Both the position numbers and the translations under genes were made by a program. From NCBI GenBank assembly GCA_002405875.1, contig DHMR01000095.1, positions 20,449-29,570 on the forward strand: DNA of 9,122 bases, in the 5' to 3' direction. Shown piece after piece: positions 1 through 8,055 of this stretch. Origin of the DNA: a bacterium UBA4637. GTDB taxonomy: Bacteria; Bacteroidota; Bacteroidia; Bacteroidales; Bacteroidaceae. The notes beneath the pieces were generated by a model. That model was given only the letters and a program-made list of their open reading frames with translations, had not been told where the DNA came from and did not search any database. How positions within the stretch are numbered: position 1 is the first letter of the stretch; each line of letters opens with the position of its first letter.

Positions 1-320
1 AAATAAGGCAGCTCTTTCTTAGGTTTGCTGATGACTATAGTTTTTCCTACAATCTCATAGTCTAATTCCGCTTCGTCCAAGACGATTCTGTTGAGAATCT
101 GCTGCAAGGAAGCATGTGATAGACGGCAGGTGACATCACCCACATTCTTGATGATGTTCTTTTGGTAAACAAACTCATAGCCCGTTTTCTTTCTGAGGTC
201 GCTGATGACCTTTTCGAAGGCTAAGTTCTGGTAGTTGACCGTATAGTCCTTGGCAAAACTGCTGATAGGTAGCAAGGCAAAGAGTGCGGTCATGAACCAA
301 GCGATAATCTCTCTTCTCAT
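1..320 (-). CDS. SusC/RagA-type TonB-linked outer-membrane receptor, N-terminal part (partial)
   Basis: Only the first 106 codons are in the window; the gene runs off the left edge. The start is the ATG at 318-320 (minus), giving MRREIIAWFMTALFALLPIS and a signal peptide ending near SSFA-KDY. What follows (YTVNYQNLAFEKVISDL, then a KTGYEFVYQ stretch and an LQQILNRIV stretch) is the secretin/TonB N-terminal (STN) fold, about residues 25-98. In this family STN lies in the periplasm and contacts a FecR anti-sigma factor, so the receptor signals substrate binding besides importing it. The fecR gene ends 35 nt upstream on the same strand, which supports this pairing. The plug and barrel domains are outside the window, so the SusC assignment rests on STN plus context. 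A FecA-like siderophore receptor is the main alternative. The substrate cannot be told from here. Confidence 0.85.
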   Translation of the reverse strand, partial: MRREIIAWFMTALFALLPISSFAKDYTVNYQNLAFEKVISDLRKKTGYEFVYQKNIIKNVGDVTCRLSHASLQQILNRIVLDEAELDYEIVGKTIVISKPKKELPY

Positions 321-355
321 AGTTGATTGATATTAATGTGAATAATCTGTGATTC

Positions 356-1519
356 TTATTGGGTGATGAACAAATGATTCCCTTTCATCTTGAAATGGAT
401 GCCACCACTCTTTTCGAGGATGGTGAGGACTGTGGCAAACTTGGAATTGCGAGGGATGCTGCCCATGAATTCTATTTGTCTCAGGTCTGCATTGGCGAAC
501 TCATAGTTGAAGGAATACCAGCGACTCAGTTCTTGCATGATTTCTTCAAGCGTTTGGTTCTCGAACACAAACTTGCCAAGACGCCAACTCGTCACCATCT
601 CGGCATTGACGGGTTGGATTTGGGTGGTCGCGCTCTGCTTGTCGAATAAGGATTGGTGCCCAGGACTGAGCATGACTTCGCCACTGCTATTTTTCTTACA
701 AAGGGAAATGCTACCTTCCACCAAGGTGGTTGCTACCTTTTTGTCTTCCTTGTATGACTTGACATTGAATTGAGTGCCATGGACGGTGACTAATTGACCA
801 TCGGTTTCCACACGGAAAGGCCGGTTGCTTTCGTGTGCCACTTTGAAGTAGGCTTCTCCCTTGACGATGACCCGACGTTCCTTCTCGGAGAATTTCTCAG
901 GATAGATAAGTTGTGACTCAGAGTTGAGCCAAACTTCCGTGCTGTCTTCGAGGATAATCTTGAATTCTCCACCACGAGGAATATCCAAGCAGAGTTGCTT
1001 TTCCTTACCACTGAGCTTGGCGATGGCTTTGTCCAAGAAAGAAGGTTCTTCCTTGCCTGCCTTTTCTCCGAGTGCAATTTTCCTACCGTCGGTAAGCGTG
1101 AGGATGGCTTTCTTCTCGCCAGGCATGAAGCCTTGCTCTTGGATTGGGGCGAGGATGGCTGCCACCTCTTGACGTTCCTTCTGTTCTCTTTGTGACCAAA
1201 GCCAACTTGTGCCAATGGAAACGAATACCAGGAAGGAAGCTGCAACTGCCCAACGTCGCCAAGGATGGGATGCATGTGGCGACACTTCTAACTGGAGTCT
1301 GTCCGTCATGTCGGCAAGTGGGCGGTCTGTAGGAATCATTTGCCGTTGGCGTAATAGTTCTTCTATGTGCTGATGGTCAAGCATCCTGTGGTATAGTTGC
1401 TCGTTCTTTGAGTCTTCTTGTCGCCAAGAGTCGAGCTCCAATTCCTCCGAGGAGGAAATGGAACCGATGATTTTCTTGAATAGCAAGGCACTGATGTGCT
1501 CGTTGGTATATTCTTTCAT
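356..1519 (-). CDS. FecR family anti-sigma factor (with DUF4974 C-terminal domain)
   Basis: A single-pass inner-membrane regulator of 387 residues from the start chosen here. The N-terminal cytoplasmic part (about 1-88) should bind an ECF sigma factor. One membrane helix follows at about 90-109 (WAVAASFLVFVSIGTSWLW). The periplasmic FecR domain is at about 183-275, with the typical run GGEFKIILEDSTEVWLN, then VKGEAYFKVAH and VHGTQFNVKSY. A DUF4974 domain takes the last 70 residues (FVFENQTLEEIMQELSRWY onward), the part expected to touch the receptor STN domain. I take the ATG at 1517-1519 (MKEYTNEHISALLFKK). An in-frame ATG at 1561 would add 14 residues of poor character and overlap the TlpA gene by 29 nt, whereas the chosen start leaves a 13-nt gap. 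The gene sits between the TlpA-like gene and the receptor. No ECF sigma gene adjoins it in the window, which is unusual for this family. Confidence 0.92.
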   Translation of the reverse strand: MKEYTNEHISALLFKKIIGSISSSEELELDSWRQEDSKNEQLYHRMLDHQHIEELLRQRQMIPTDRPLADMTDRLQLEVSPHASHPWRRWAVAASFLVFVSIGTSWLWSQREQKERQEVAAILAPIQEQGFMPGEKKAILTLTDGRKIALGEKAGKEEPSFLDKAIAKLSGKEKQLCLDIPRGGEFKIILEDSTEVWLNSESQLIYPEKFSEKERRVIVKGEAYFKVAHESNRPFRVETDGQLVTVHGTQFNVKSYKEDKKVATTLVEGSISLCKKNSSGEVMLSPGHQSLFDKQSATTQIQPVNAEMVTSWRLGKFVFENQTLEEIMQELSRWYSFNYEFANADLRQIEFMGSIPRNSKFATVLTILEKSGGIHFKMKGNHLFITQ

Positions 1520-1532
1520 GGTGGTAATGTCT

Positions 1533-2915
1533 TTATTGGATATGACTATTGATGTCGTCAATCAGCTCTGGGTCGGAAGGGCGCTTGGCATCTGCAGCGA
1601 TGACATTGCCTTTTTCATCCAAGAGTATGAAACGAGGTATGCCGTTGATACCCATGAGCGACATCAGCTTGTTGGCATCCTCTTGTGGCATAAGATATTG
1701 TGCCCAGGCAGGATTGTCTTTCTTGAGCTTGTTGAGCCAAGCCTGTTTGTTGGTGTCGATGGAGATGCTGATAAATTGTACTTTGTCATTACCTTTATAT
1801 TTCTCGACGACTTTCTCTAAGTGCGGAATCTCCTTGCAGCAAGGTCCGCACCAGGTAGCCCACATATCTATATAGGTAAGTTTGCCATAGAGACTACTCA
1901 ATTTGCAGCTTTTTCCATCGGTGCTCTCTATTGTTGGATCGTAAGGAAGAGGTTTGCCGTTGAAGGACTTGAGGGCTGTCTGGATCATGGGCTTGTAATG
2001 TGCAATCATCGCAGGATAGTCCTTGGCAAAAGTCTCGTAGGCTTTCCATACGGTCTTGATGTCGCCTTCAGGAGTCATGGAATATCCATACATCAACATA
2101 TTGGTCAGAAAAGTCTTCACCTTGGAATTGGTTATCTTGTTCTTGATCTCGTCCATTGCCATCAAGTAGCTCTTGGTGGTGTCGTTGGTCTCCTTGAGAA
2201 ATTGCAGACGGCGGGCTGTCAACCAAGCGTTGCTGAGGTTGGTCTCCAAGCTGATGTCGCTGTTGGGGTCGATGTCCTTGGTGGCATTTACATATTCTGG
2301 ATAGTCGAGGAAGTCCTTTTTCTCCTCGAAAGCTTTATCCATGAGCAGGCGTATCTTGGTCCAGGTATACATACCTTGGTTCAACTGACTGTAGTAGTTG
2401 TAGAAAGGCTTGTTCTTCAATTTGTTCAATTCCTTGAGAGCTTTGGCATGTTCGGCTTCCAAGATTTTGCAATACTCGGCATTTGGTTTGCATTCAGAAG
2501 GGTCTGGCGACCAATATTTCATAGTGTCGTACGCCTTGATGTAGGTGTTGTAGAAACGACTTTGGTCAGCGTTGTCGCCTGTGAACTTGGCTTCAAGTTC
2601 ACCGTTTTTGTTGCGGAAAATCGTGATTTGAGCTGTTTTTCCTTGTTCTACGTGAACGCCGAATATGTCGTTGTCGGCTTGCACGGTGATGTTCATCTCC
2701 TTGGTAGGGATGGAGCCATCGAAGATGAAGTTACCATTCTTGTCTCTTTCGATGTCTTGATTGACGGGTTCCAAGATGTTGCCGTCAATGTAATAGGTTA
2801 TCATCATGTCGCTGATGCTGTCTGCCTTGACGGTACCTTTTAAAAGTTGTGCCTGCATAGAGGCGGAATAACTAAATAAGCCGAATATAACGGCTGCAAG
2901 TTTCATTCTGTTCAT
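1533..2915 (-). CDS. Secreted TlpA/ResA-type thiol-disulfide oxidoreductase with N-terminal DUF4369-like domain
   Basis: A 460-residue exported protein. The signal peptide is about 1-22 (MNRMKLAAVIFGLFSYSAS, cleavage near MQA-Q). Residues about 25-115 form a beta-rich DUF4369-like domain, followed by a helical linker at about 120-315. Residues about 325-460 are a thioredoxin fold of the AhpC-TSA/TlpA class: active site WATWCGPCC (redox cysteines C356 and C359, extra C360) and the cis-proline in GIPRF (P427). Such proteins reduce or rearrange disulfides outside the cytoplasm; the substrate is unknown. There is no obvious lipobox, so it is probably soluble in the periplasm. An in-frame ATG three codons later (M4) is an alternative start. 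It is the first gene of the minus-strand run, ending 13 nt before fecR, so it is probably cotranscribed with fecR and the receptor. Its promoter is not clear: the best -7 match, TACCTTTG on the minus strand at 3107-3114, would give a leader of nearly 190 nt. Confidence 0.9.
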   Translation of the reverse strand: MNRMKLAAVIFGLFSYSASMQAQLLKGTVKADSISDMMITYYIDGNILEPVNQDIERDKNGNFIFDGSIPTKEMNITVQADNDIFGVHVEQGKTAQITIFRNKNGELEAKFTGDNADQSRFYNTYIKAYDTMKYWSPDPSECKPNAEYCKILEAEHAKALKELNKLKNKPFYNYYSQLNQGMYTWTKIRLLMDKAFEEKKDFLDYPEYVNATKDIDPNSDISLETNLSNAWLTARRLQFLKETNDTTKSYLMAMDEIKNKITNSKVKTFLTNMLMYGYSMTPEGDIKTVWKAYETFAKDYPAMIAHYKPMIQTALKSFNGKPLPYDPTIESTDGKSCKLSSLYGKLTYIDMWATWCGPCCKEIPHLEKVVEKYKGNDKVQFISISIDTNKQAWLNKLKKDNPAWAQYLMPQEDANKLMSLMGINGIPRFILLDEKGNVIAADAKRPSDPELIDDINSHIQ

Positions 2916-2978
2916 GTTTTTTGTCTTTTAATTACTTGTTATTACGCAAAGGTGTAAGAATAGTATCAAAAGGAAAAG

Positions 2979-2998
2979 ACTTTTTTGTGGAAAAAAGT
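2979..2998. repeat. A/T-rich perfect inverted repeat between divergent genes
   Basis: ACTTTTTT (2979-2986) and AAAAAAGT (2991-2998) form an 8-bp perfect dyad around GTGG. It lies in the 211-bp gap between the divergent TlpA gene and nadK. It could be a protein-binding site or chance in A/T-rich DNA. The rest of the gap holds only the nadK -7 box and A/T-rich sequence; I see no RNA gene there. Confidence 0.35.
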
Positions 2999-3050
2999 TC
3001 CTCAGTATAGAATTTTGCTTGTTTTTTATCGGAATTTCGCCAAAAAGCAT

Positions 3051-3058
3051 TACTTTTG
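3051..3058 (+). promoter_or_regulatory. Bacteroidetes-type -7 box, probable nadK promoter
   Basis: TACTTTTG matches TAnnTTTG, the -7 element of the primary sigma factor in Bacteroidetes. It lies 68 nt before the nadK ATG, giving a leader of roughly 60 nt. I see only T-rich DNA and no clean TTTG at the expected -33 position, so the call rests on the -7 box and its placement. Confidence 0.5.
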
Positions 3059-3126
3059 TACTCACATTCGATGTCTCATGTCCTCGGCGGCATGTGACGG
3101 CATACACAAAGGTAAGATAATCAGTT

Positions 3127-4020
3127 ATGACAGACCAACATTTGAAATTCGCCATATTTGGCAATGAATACCAAGCCAAGAAGTCGGCTTCTATTGAAAA
3201 AATCCTCGATTACCTCAAGAAGAAAGGGGCTGAGGTGTATTTTGAGAATGCTTATTATGAGTTCTTGACTCGTGACCAGCATCTTCAAGTGAATGCGGCA
3301 GGTGTATTCGAGGACTACAACTTCGATGTCGATTACGTCATCTCGATGGGTGGAGATGGTACTTTCCTCAAGGCGGCGAGCCGTGTGGGCGCCAAGGGAA
3401 CAGCTATCATCGGTGTGAACATGGGACGTTTGGGCTTCCTCGCCGATGTGCTGCCGAGTGAGATAGAGACGGCATTGGATAGTCTCTATGCTGGCAAGTG
3501 CGTGGTGGAAGAACATGCCGTGATAGAGGTGAAGGCAGAGGGCGGCATTCTCGCCGGCAATCCTTTTGCGCTGAACGACATTGCCGTGTTGAAGCGTGAT
3601 GATGCCTCGATGATTTCCATCCGAACACAAGTAGACGGTGAGTTCCTGGTTACTTATCAGGCTGATGGTCTTATTGTGACGACCCCTACTGGCTCAACTG
3701 CTTATAACCTCTCCAATGGTGGTCCTATCATCATTCCGCAGAGTGGAAGTCTCTGTCTGACGCCTGTCGCTCCACATAGTTTGAACATTCGTCCGATTGT
3801 CATCAACGACACGGCGGAGATAACGCTGGATGTGGAGAGCCGTAGCCATAACTACTTGGTGGCGATAGATGGCAGGAGCGAGCGCATGACGGAGGGGACA
3901 AAGTTGGTTATCCGTAAGGCTGCGCATTCGATAAAGATAGTGAAACAGCGTAATCAGCGATACTTCTCTACGTTGAGAGAAAAATTGATGTGGGGAGCTG
4001 ACCAAAGGGAAAGAAGTTAA
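3127..4020 (+). CDS. nadK: NAD kinase
   Basis: Phosphorylates NAD to NADP using ATP (or polyphosphate in some members) in the cytoplasm; the essential route to NADP. The 297-residue length is normal for the family. The hallmark GGDGT is at 75-79 (ISMGGDGTFLKAA), with D77 the expected catalytic residue. It is followed by the NMGRLGFLADV segment (98-108), the conserved N-D pair in LNDIAVLKRD (149-158), and the NAD-binding core ADGLIVTTPTGSTAYNLSNG (179-198). The start at ATG 3127 gives a proper first beta-strand (LKFAIFGNEY). The gene is divergent from the TlpA gene and 46 nt ahead of the ABC exporter on the same strand, with no terminator visible between them, so the two may be cotranscribed. 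No oddities are seen. Confidence 0.97.
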   Translation: MTDQHLKFAIFGNEYQAKKSASIEKILDYLKKKGAEVYFENAYYEFLTRDQHLQVNAAGVFEDYNFDVDYVISMGGDGTFLKAASRVGAKGTAIIGVNMGRLGFLADVLPSEIETALDSLYAGKCVVEEHAVIEVKAEGGILAGNPFALNDIAVLKRDDASMISIRTQVDGEFLVTYQADGLIVTTPTGSTAYNLSNGGPIIIPQSGSLCLTPVAPHSLNIRPIVINDTAEITLDVESRSHNYLVAIDGRSERMTEGTKLVIRKAAHSIKIVKQRNQRYFSTLREKLMWGADQRERS

Positions 4021-4050
4021 GTGAAGAGTGAAGAACGAAGAGTGAAGAAT
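4021..4050 (+). repeat. Purine-rich 13-bp tandem direct repeat in the nadK-ABC gap
   Basis: GAAGAGTGAAGAA occurs at 4023-4035 and again at 4037-4049, a perfect 13-bp repeat with a 14-bp period that starts just after the nadK stop codon. The run is almost all A and G on the plus strand. It is followed by TCAAATGCTTTGA (4051-4063), a small dyad just before the ABC start codon at 4067. It may be a dispersed intergenic element or a leader affecting translation of the exporter; the sequence alone does not decide. Confidence 0.7.
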
Positions 4051-4066
4051 TCAAATGCTTTGATGG

Positions 4067-5818
4067 ATGAAGATCTTTAAAATACCGAAGTTTAAGTATA
4101 ATGTCAAGACCTTGCTGATATGGCTTTGGCGGGCGTGGAGGGGCAACCAGTTGCAGGCTGTCCTCAATGCTTCCGTGGGCTTGCTTTCGGTGGGGGTGAG
4201 CTTGGCGCAGGTGTGGGCGGTGAAGCGTGCCATCGACGTGGCTTCCCATGCCGTGGATGGTAACATCTATTGGGCGGTAGGAGTGATGGGATTCTTGATA
4301 CTCGCCGACTTCGCCCTCAACATTTCTTCGATATGGATTCGCAATCTCTTGGGCATCAAGGCGCAGAACCGTATGCAGCAGCGTATGCTCGACCGCATCC
4401 TACGCTCGGAGTGGCATGGTAGGGAAAGACTTCATTCGGGCGATGTGCTCAACCGACTGGAAACGGATGTCAATACCGTGGTCAATTTCTTGACGGAGAC
4501 TATCCCGAATACCTTGAGTGTCTTGGCGATGTTCCTCGGCGCCTTTTTCTATCTCTTCTCGATGGACAAGATGCTATCGGTAGTCATCGTCATCATGATT
4601 CCGATATTCTTGGCTTTCAGTAAGATATACATAGGAAAGATGCGTCAGCTTACTCGTCAGGTGAGAGACTCAGACAGTAAGGTGCAGAGCGTGTTGCAGG
4701 AGACCATCCAGCATCGTATGCTCATCAAAACCTTGGAGAAAGACGAGGCGATGGTGGATAAACTCGAAAACACGCAGAAGGAGCTTCGTGGTCATGTGGT
4801 GAGACGAACGATGTTTAGTGTGTTCAGTAATCTCATCGTCAACTTTGGCTTTGCCTTGGGGTATCTTGTGGCATTTCTTTGGGCTGCCATTCGCATGAGT
4901 GGCGGAACGTTGAGCTTTGGCGGCATGACGGCTTTCTTGCAGTTGGTCAACAAGATACAGGTGCCAGCTCGCAACTTGACCAAGCTTGTACCAGCTTTTG
5001 TAAGCGTATTTACGGCGGCGGAGCGGCTGATGGAACTAGAGGAAAATCCACTCGAAGAGCAAGGTGAGCCAATAGAGGTTCCTTCGCCTTGTGGCATTCG
5101 ACTGACGGATGTTTGCTATAGTTACAAGAAGACAGAGGCAGCGGTGGATTCAGCTTCTGTCGGTGAATCAAAAGTTTCTTGTAATAAGATGTCAGATGAT
5201 TTTAATGTAATCAATCATTTGAGTTTCGATTTCCGTCCAGGTAGTTGCACGGCGATATTGGGAGAGACGGGCGCCGGAAAGACCACGCTCATTCGCTTGA
5301 TATTGGCTTTGCTTCGTCCACAGGAAGGAAATCTATTTATATATAATAAGGTGGAAAGTCGCAAGGAGGCATCTGCTGAATGTCGGGAACTGTCCCCTCG
5401 CCATCGCTGCAATTTCGTGTATGTGCCGCAGGGCAATACCTTGATGAGCGGAACCATCCGTGACAACTTGCGGTTGGGTAAGTTGGATGCCACCGATGAG
5501 GAGATGACGGAGGCTTTGCATAAGAGCTGCGCCGATTTCGTATTGGAGCTACCGCAAGGATTAGATACCCAGTGTAGTGAGCAGGGTGGAGGACTGAGCG
5601 AGGGACAAGCCCAGCGCATAGCGATTGCCCGAAGTCTTCTTCGCAATCGTAGCATCATGCTTTTCGACGAGGCTACCAGTGCGCTCGACCCAGATACCGA
5701 GCGACAGCTTCTTCAGAATATCTTGTCATCGCACGACAAGACGATTATCTTCATCACCCACCGTCCTGCCGTGGTAGAGTATTGCGACCAAGTGTTGAGG
5801 ATAGAAAAGAATGCGTGA
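4067..5818 (+). CDS. ABC exporter half-transporter (membrane domain fused to ATPase)
   Basis: A 583-residue inner-membrane exporter subunit with the ABCB-like (type IV) layout, expected to work as a dimer and move a substrate outward with ATP. Hydrophobic segments lie near residues 31-52, 66-90, 146-165, 168-188, 252-275 and possibly 282-300. The ATPase domain is at about 343-583: aromatic A-loop Y351/Y353, Walker A GETGAGKTT (399-407), Q-loop Q455 (YVPQGNTL), signature LSEGQ (510-514, a small variation on LSGGQ), Walker B IMLFDE (530-535), D-loop SALD, and switch histidine H565 (FITHRP). All catalytic elements look intact. Between the A-loop and the strand VINHLSFDF there is an extra hydrophilic stretch of about 25 residues (354-379), longer than usual and encoded by more A/T-rich codons. 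Substrate is unknown (lipid, peptide or drug are all possible). It follows nadK by 46 nt and ends before a strong terminator. Confidence 0.93.
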   Translation: MKIFKIPKFKYNVKTLLIWLWRAWRGNQLQAVLNASVGLLSVGVSLAQVWAVKRAIDVASHAVDGNIYWAVGVMGFLILADFALNISSIWIRNLLGIKAQNRMQQRMLDRILRSEWHGRERLHSGDVLNRLETDVNTVVNFLTETIPNTLSVLAMFLGAFFYLFSMDKMLSVVIVIMIPIFLAFSKIYIGKMRQLTRQVRDSDSKVQSVLQETIQHRMLIKTLEKDEAMVDKLENTQKELRGHVVRRTMFSVFSNLIVNFGFALGYLVAFLWAAIRMSGGTLSFGGMTAFLQLVNKIQVPARNLTKLVPAFVSVFTAAERLMELEENPLEEQGEPIEVPSPCGIRLTDVCYSYKKTEAAVDSASVGESKVSCNKMSDDFNVINHLSFDFRPGSCTAILGETGAGKTTLIRLILALLRPQEGNLFIYNKVESRKEASAECRELSPRHRCNFVYVPQGNTLMSGTIRDNLRLGKLDATDEEMTEALHKSCADFVLELPQGLDTQCSEQGGGLSEGQAQRIAIARSLLRNRSIMLFDEATSALDPDTERQLLQNILSSHDKTIIFITHRPAVVEYCDQVLRIEKNA

Positions 5819-5834
5819 GGGGGTATTAAAAAGC

Positions 5835-5880
5835 AAGAGCATATCCTGCAGCGGAAGCAGAGGATATGCTCTTATATTTT
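5835..5880. terminator. Bidirectional intrinsic terminator between convergent genes
   Basis: A perfect 12-bp stem, AAGAGCATATCC (5835-5846) with GGATATGCTCTT (5862-5873), encloses a 15-nt loop. On the plus strand it is followed by ATATTTTTAG; on the minus strand the stem is followed by GC and then TTTTTAATA. It therefore can end both the ABC exporter transcript (stop at 5818) and the amylase transcript (stop at 5906). Confidence 0.9.
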
Positions 5881-5905
5881 TAGAGAGTTAATCGTATTTA
5901 AAGTT

Positions 5906-7945
5906 TTATCTGATTACTACCTTCTTGCCTTGGTGGATGTAGATGCCAGCCTGTGATGGCTTCTGCGTCATCTTCATGCCACTGAGGGTGTACCAAGCAT
6001 TATCCTTTGTCGTGGTGTTGTCGATGATTGGAGCATCGGCGATACCAGAGAGAACTTGGTCTGTGACATTGACAACATCGTAGTATTTTTGTGCTGCGTC
6101 ACTCTTTGGGGTATCTTGGATTTCCAAATAGGTGTCCTTGGTGATGTCGGTTACGTCATCCGTCTGCGGAATCGTCTTCTCGCCGTTGTTGTGGCTGAAT
6201 ACGAATGACACCATATAGTTTCTGTCCTTGATGTTGTATGTCTGATAATACCATTTCTTGCCATTGATGGTCTTGCTTTGTGTAACCAAGTCGCCAGGCC
6301 ATGCCTTGCTTGCTGTCAGGTTCTCGCTTGACGCATCTTCCCAAGCCCAGAAGTTAATGCCGTTGGTCCAACCGAGTTTGTCGGCATTGACATATACTGT
6401 AATGTCGTATGGGACAAAAGGCTCTGGCTTGTTGATGTTATATTCACGAGTAATGATGCTGCTGACAGTGCCACTAGACAAAAGGCCAACCTTTAATGTC
6501 GTTTTGCCAAAAGGAACGGTGAGTTCAGTACCACTTGCCACTTGTTTGCTGGAGGCGGTTGGGGTAGTGCCATCTGTGGTATATACCAGCTTGGCACTGC
6601 TATTGTTAGAAACTGCTACTAATTTAGCTTTCTGTTCTTCTTCGTAATCCCCCGAAGGTAAATCGACCCAGGCAATCTTGGCTCTCTTTGGCAAGAAATA
6701 TCGATAGTGGTAGCCCGAGATGATTTCTTGGTAAGCTGTTGTCGTGAAGTTCTTGGCTCCAGGTCCCATTACTGCCAACAAGGATGTGTTGGAACCAGTT
6801 GTAGTAACAGCTCTGTAATTAGTACCATTGTAAGAGTTTAGTGTCGTGGCACTGTTGTTGGTGATACCTGCAACCTTGCGGGCATTGATCATCATCTTGA
6901 TGTCTTTCTTGTAGGCAAGCCAATGCTTGTAGAATACGCATGGAGTACCGCTGGTAGCTAGGATCAGAGCATTGGCGGCAAGCGTATCTTTCTTGATAGG
7001 GTCGTTTGGCTCGCTGGATGAGCGATATTGGGTGTCGTGGTTTTCCACGAATGTTACTGCATATTGCTTATAAGTGTTGTCTGTCGCAATACCACCGTTG
7101 ATGTTGGTATTCCAGTTGTTGTTGATGGCATCACGTACCGAATAGCGGATAGGAAAGTCGAAGACGGCACTCATGATTTGGTCGTTGATCTTGGTGGCAT
7201 CTAGCCACTTCTTGACGGTTTCTGCATTTCCATCCCAGTATTCTCCTACGGAATAAGTTGGTTTGGTGGCATCATTGTAGATTCCTGTGAATTTGCCATC
7301 ATATCCTTTTACCATATCATATCGGAAACCAGCATAGCCGAAATCTTTCAAGAGCATGTTGAGATAAGCCTTGACCACGGTTTGCACATTGCTGCTGTAG
7401 TGGTCGAGGTCACGCATGGTATCCCATCCTTCGCCCGAGTCATTGTTGCTGCTCAGTGTATAGCCATTTGCGTCAGCCCATTTCTTGGTCTCTCCCTTGT
7501 CATCATTGGCACATACATCTGTAGGGTACATCTTGTAGGTTACTCCCTTGTAGGTCTCCTCTGGAAAGTCGAAGTAGGAAGTTAAGGTGTTGCGGTGATT
7601 AATGACCACATCGGCAATGGTTCCGATGCCATGGCTCTTGAATGTCTTGATGAGGCTGCGCAATTCGCTTTCTGTTCCGAAAGAACTGTTGTAGTTACTG
7701 AACCAATAGAGGTCGTTATAGCCCATGGACTTTCCACCGCAGTAGGCGCTCTGTGGAATCCAAACGAGTTTGAAATACTGGCTTAGCTCGTCAGCTTGTG
7801 ATTCAAGATTAGTCCACTTGGAATCTCTGTAAGAGTCCCAGTAGAATCCTTGCAACATGACTCCGTCGTATTTGGCAGGCCAACCTTGAGCAAACATATG
7901 GGTCGTTGCGAGTAATGCAACGAGTGATAGGTAAAACTTCTTCAT
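5906..7945 (-). CDS. Secreted GH13 alpha-amylase with C-terminal starch-binding-like modules
   Basis: Hydrolyses alpha-1,4 bonds in starch-like glucans outside the cytoplasm. The 679-residue protein begins with a signal peptide (MKKFYLSLVALLATTHMFAQ, cleavage after about residue 20). The GH13 barrel spans about 25-360: region I DVVINH (112-117), nucleophile D210 in GFRYD, acid/base E235 in VGEYW, and transition-state D304 in FVENHDTQ. The opening VMLQGFYWDS and the GYNDLYWF stretch resemble plant/archaeal-type amylases. A beta domain follows to about 435. Residues about 440-503 look like a chitobiase C-terminal-type Ig-like module (YTTDGTTPTASS). Residues about 513-610 look like a starch-binding module (ITVYVNADKLGWTNGINFWA; CBM26-like). 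The tail, about 648-679 (WYTLSGMKMTQKPSQAGIYI then KKVVIR), resembles the conserved ends of secreted Prevotella proteins and may be a sorting signal. It stands alone, convergent with the ABC gene. All catalytic residues are present. Confidence 0.95.
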   Translation of the reverse strand: MKKFYLSLVALLATTHMFAQGWPAKYDGVMLQGFYWDSYRDSKWTNLESQADELSQYFKLVWIPQSAYCGGKSMGYNDLYWFSNYNSSFGTESELRSLIKTFKSHGIGTIADVVINHRNTLTSYFDFPEETYKGVTYKMYPTDVCANDDKGETKKWADANGYTLSSNNDSGEGWDTMRDLDHYSSNVQTVVKAYLNMLLKDFGYAGFRYDMVKGYDGKFTGIYNDATKPTYSVGEYWDGNAETVKKWLDATKINDQIMSAVFDFPIRYSVRDAINNNWNTNINGGIATDNTYKQYAVTFVENHDTQYRSSSEPNDPIKKDTLAANALILATSGTPCVFYKHWLAYKKDIKMMINARKVAGITNNSATTLNSYNGTNYRAVTTTGSNTSLLAVMGPGAKNFTTTAYQEIISGYHYRYFLPKRAKIAWVDLPSGDYEEEQKAKLVAVSNNSSAKLVYTTDGTTPTASSKQVASGTELTVPFGKTTLKVGLLSSGTVSSIITREYNINKPEPFVPYDITVYVNADKLGWTNGINFWAWEDASSENLTASKAWPGDLVTQSKTINGKKWYYQTYNIKDRNYMVSFVFSHNNGEKTIPQTDDVTDITKDTYLEIQDTPKSDAAQKYYDVVNVTDQVLSGIADAPIIDNTTTKDNAWYTLSGMKMTQKPSQAGIYIHQGKKVVIR

Positions 7946-8005
7946 ATTTAGGTTTTGTTTTTAATTCTTTTGTTGTTTGTCTATTCTATTTGTTTAATTC
8001 GTTGG

Positions 8006-8013
8006 CAAAGTTA
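8006..8013 (-). promoter_or_regulatory. Bacteroidetes-type -7 box, probable proximal amylase promoter
   Basis: The minus strand reads TAACTTTG here, a full match to TAnnTTTG, 60 nt before the amylase start codon. It implies a leader of about 50 nt that is rich in A and C (ACAAACAACAAAAG), as is usual before Bacteroidetes genes. The -33 element is weak, which would suit a promoter needing an activator. Confidence 0.55.
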
Positions 8014-8055
8014 CGATTATTTCTTGTAGGGTATAACTAAATTGATGTAAATCAA

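Noticed and set aside
1519..1561. Longer fecR start at 1561 adding 14 residues
   Set aside because: It would overlap the TlpA gene by 29 nt, and the extra residues are unlike the usual FecR N-terminus. The ATG at 1519 begins a typical sequence and leaves a 13-nt gap.
1821..2843. Open frame of 340 codons on the plus strand
   Set aside because: It lies fully antisense to the TlpA/DUF4369 gene, has no recognisable domain, and is a by-product of that gene's codon use.
3107..3114. TACCTTTG on the minus strand as the TlpA operon promoter
   Set aside because: It matches the -7 box, but it gives a leader of nearly 190 nt and has no good -33 element. I kept it only as a remark.
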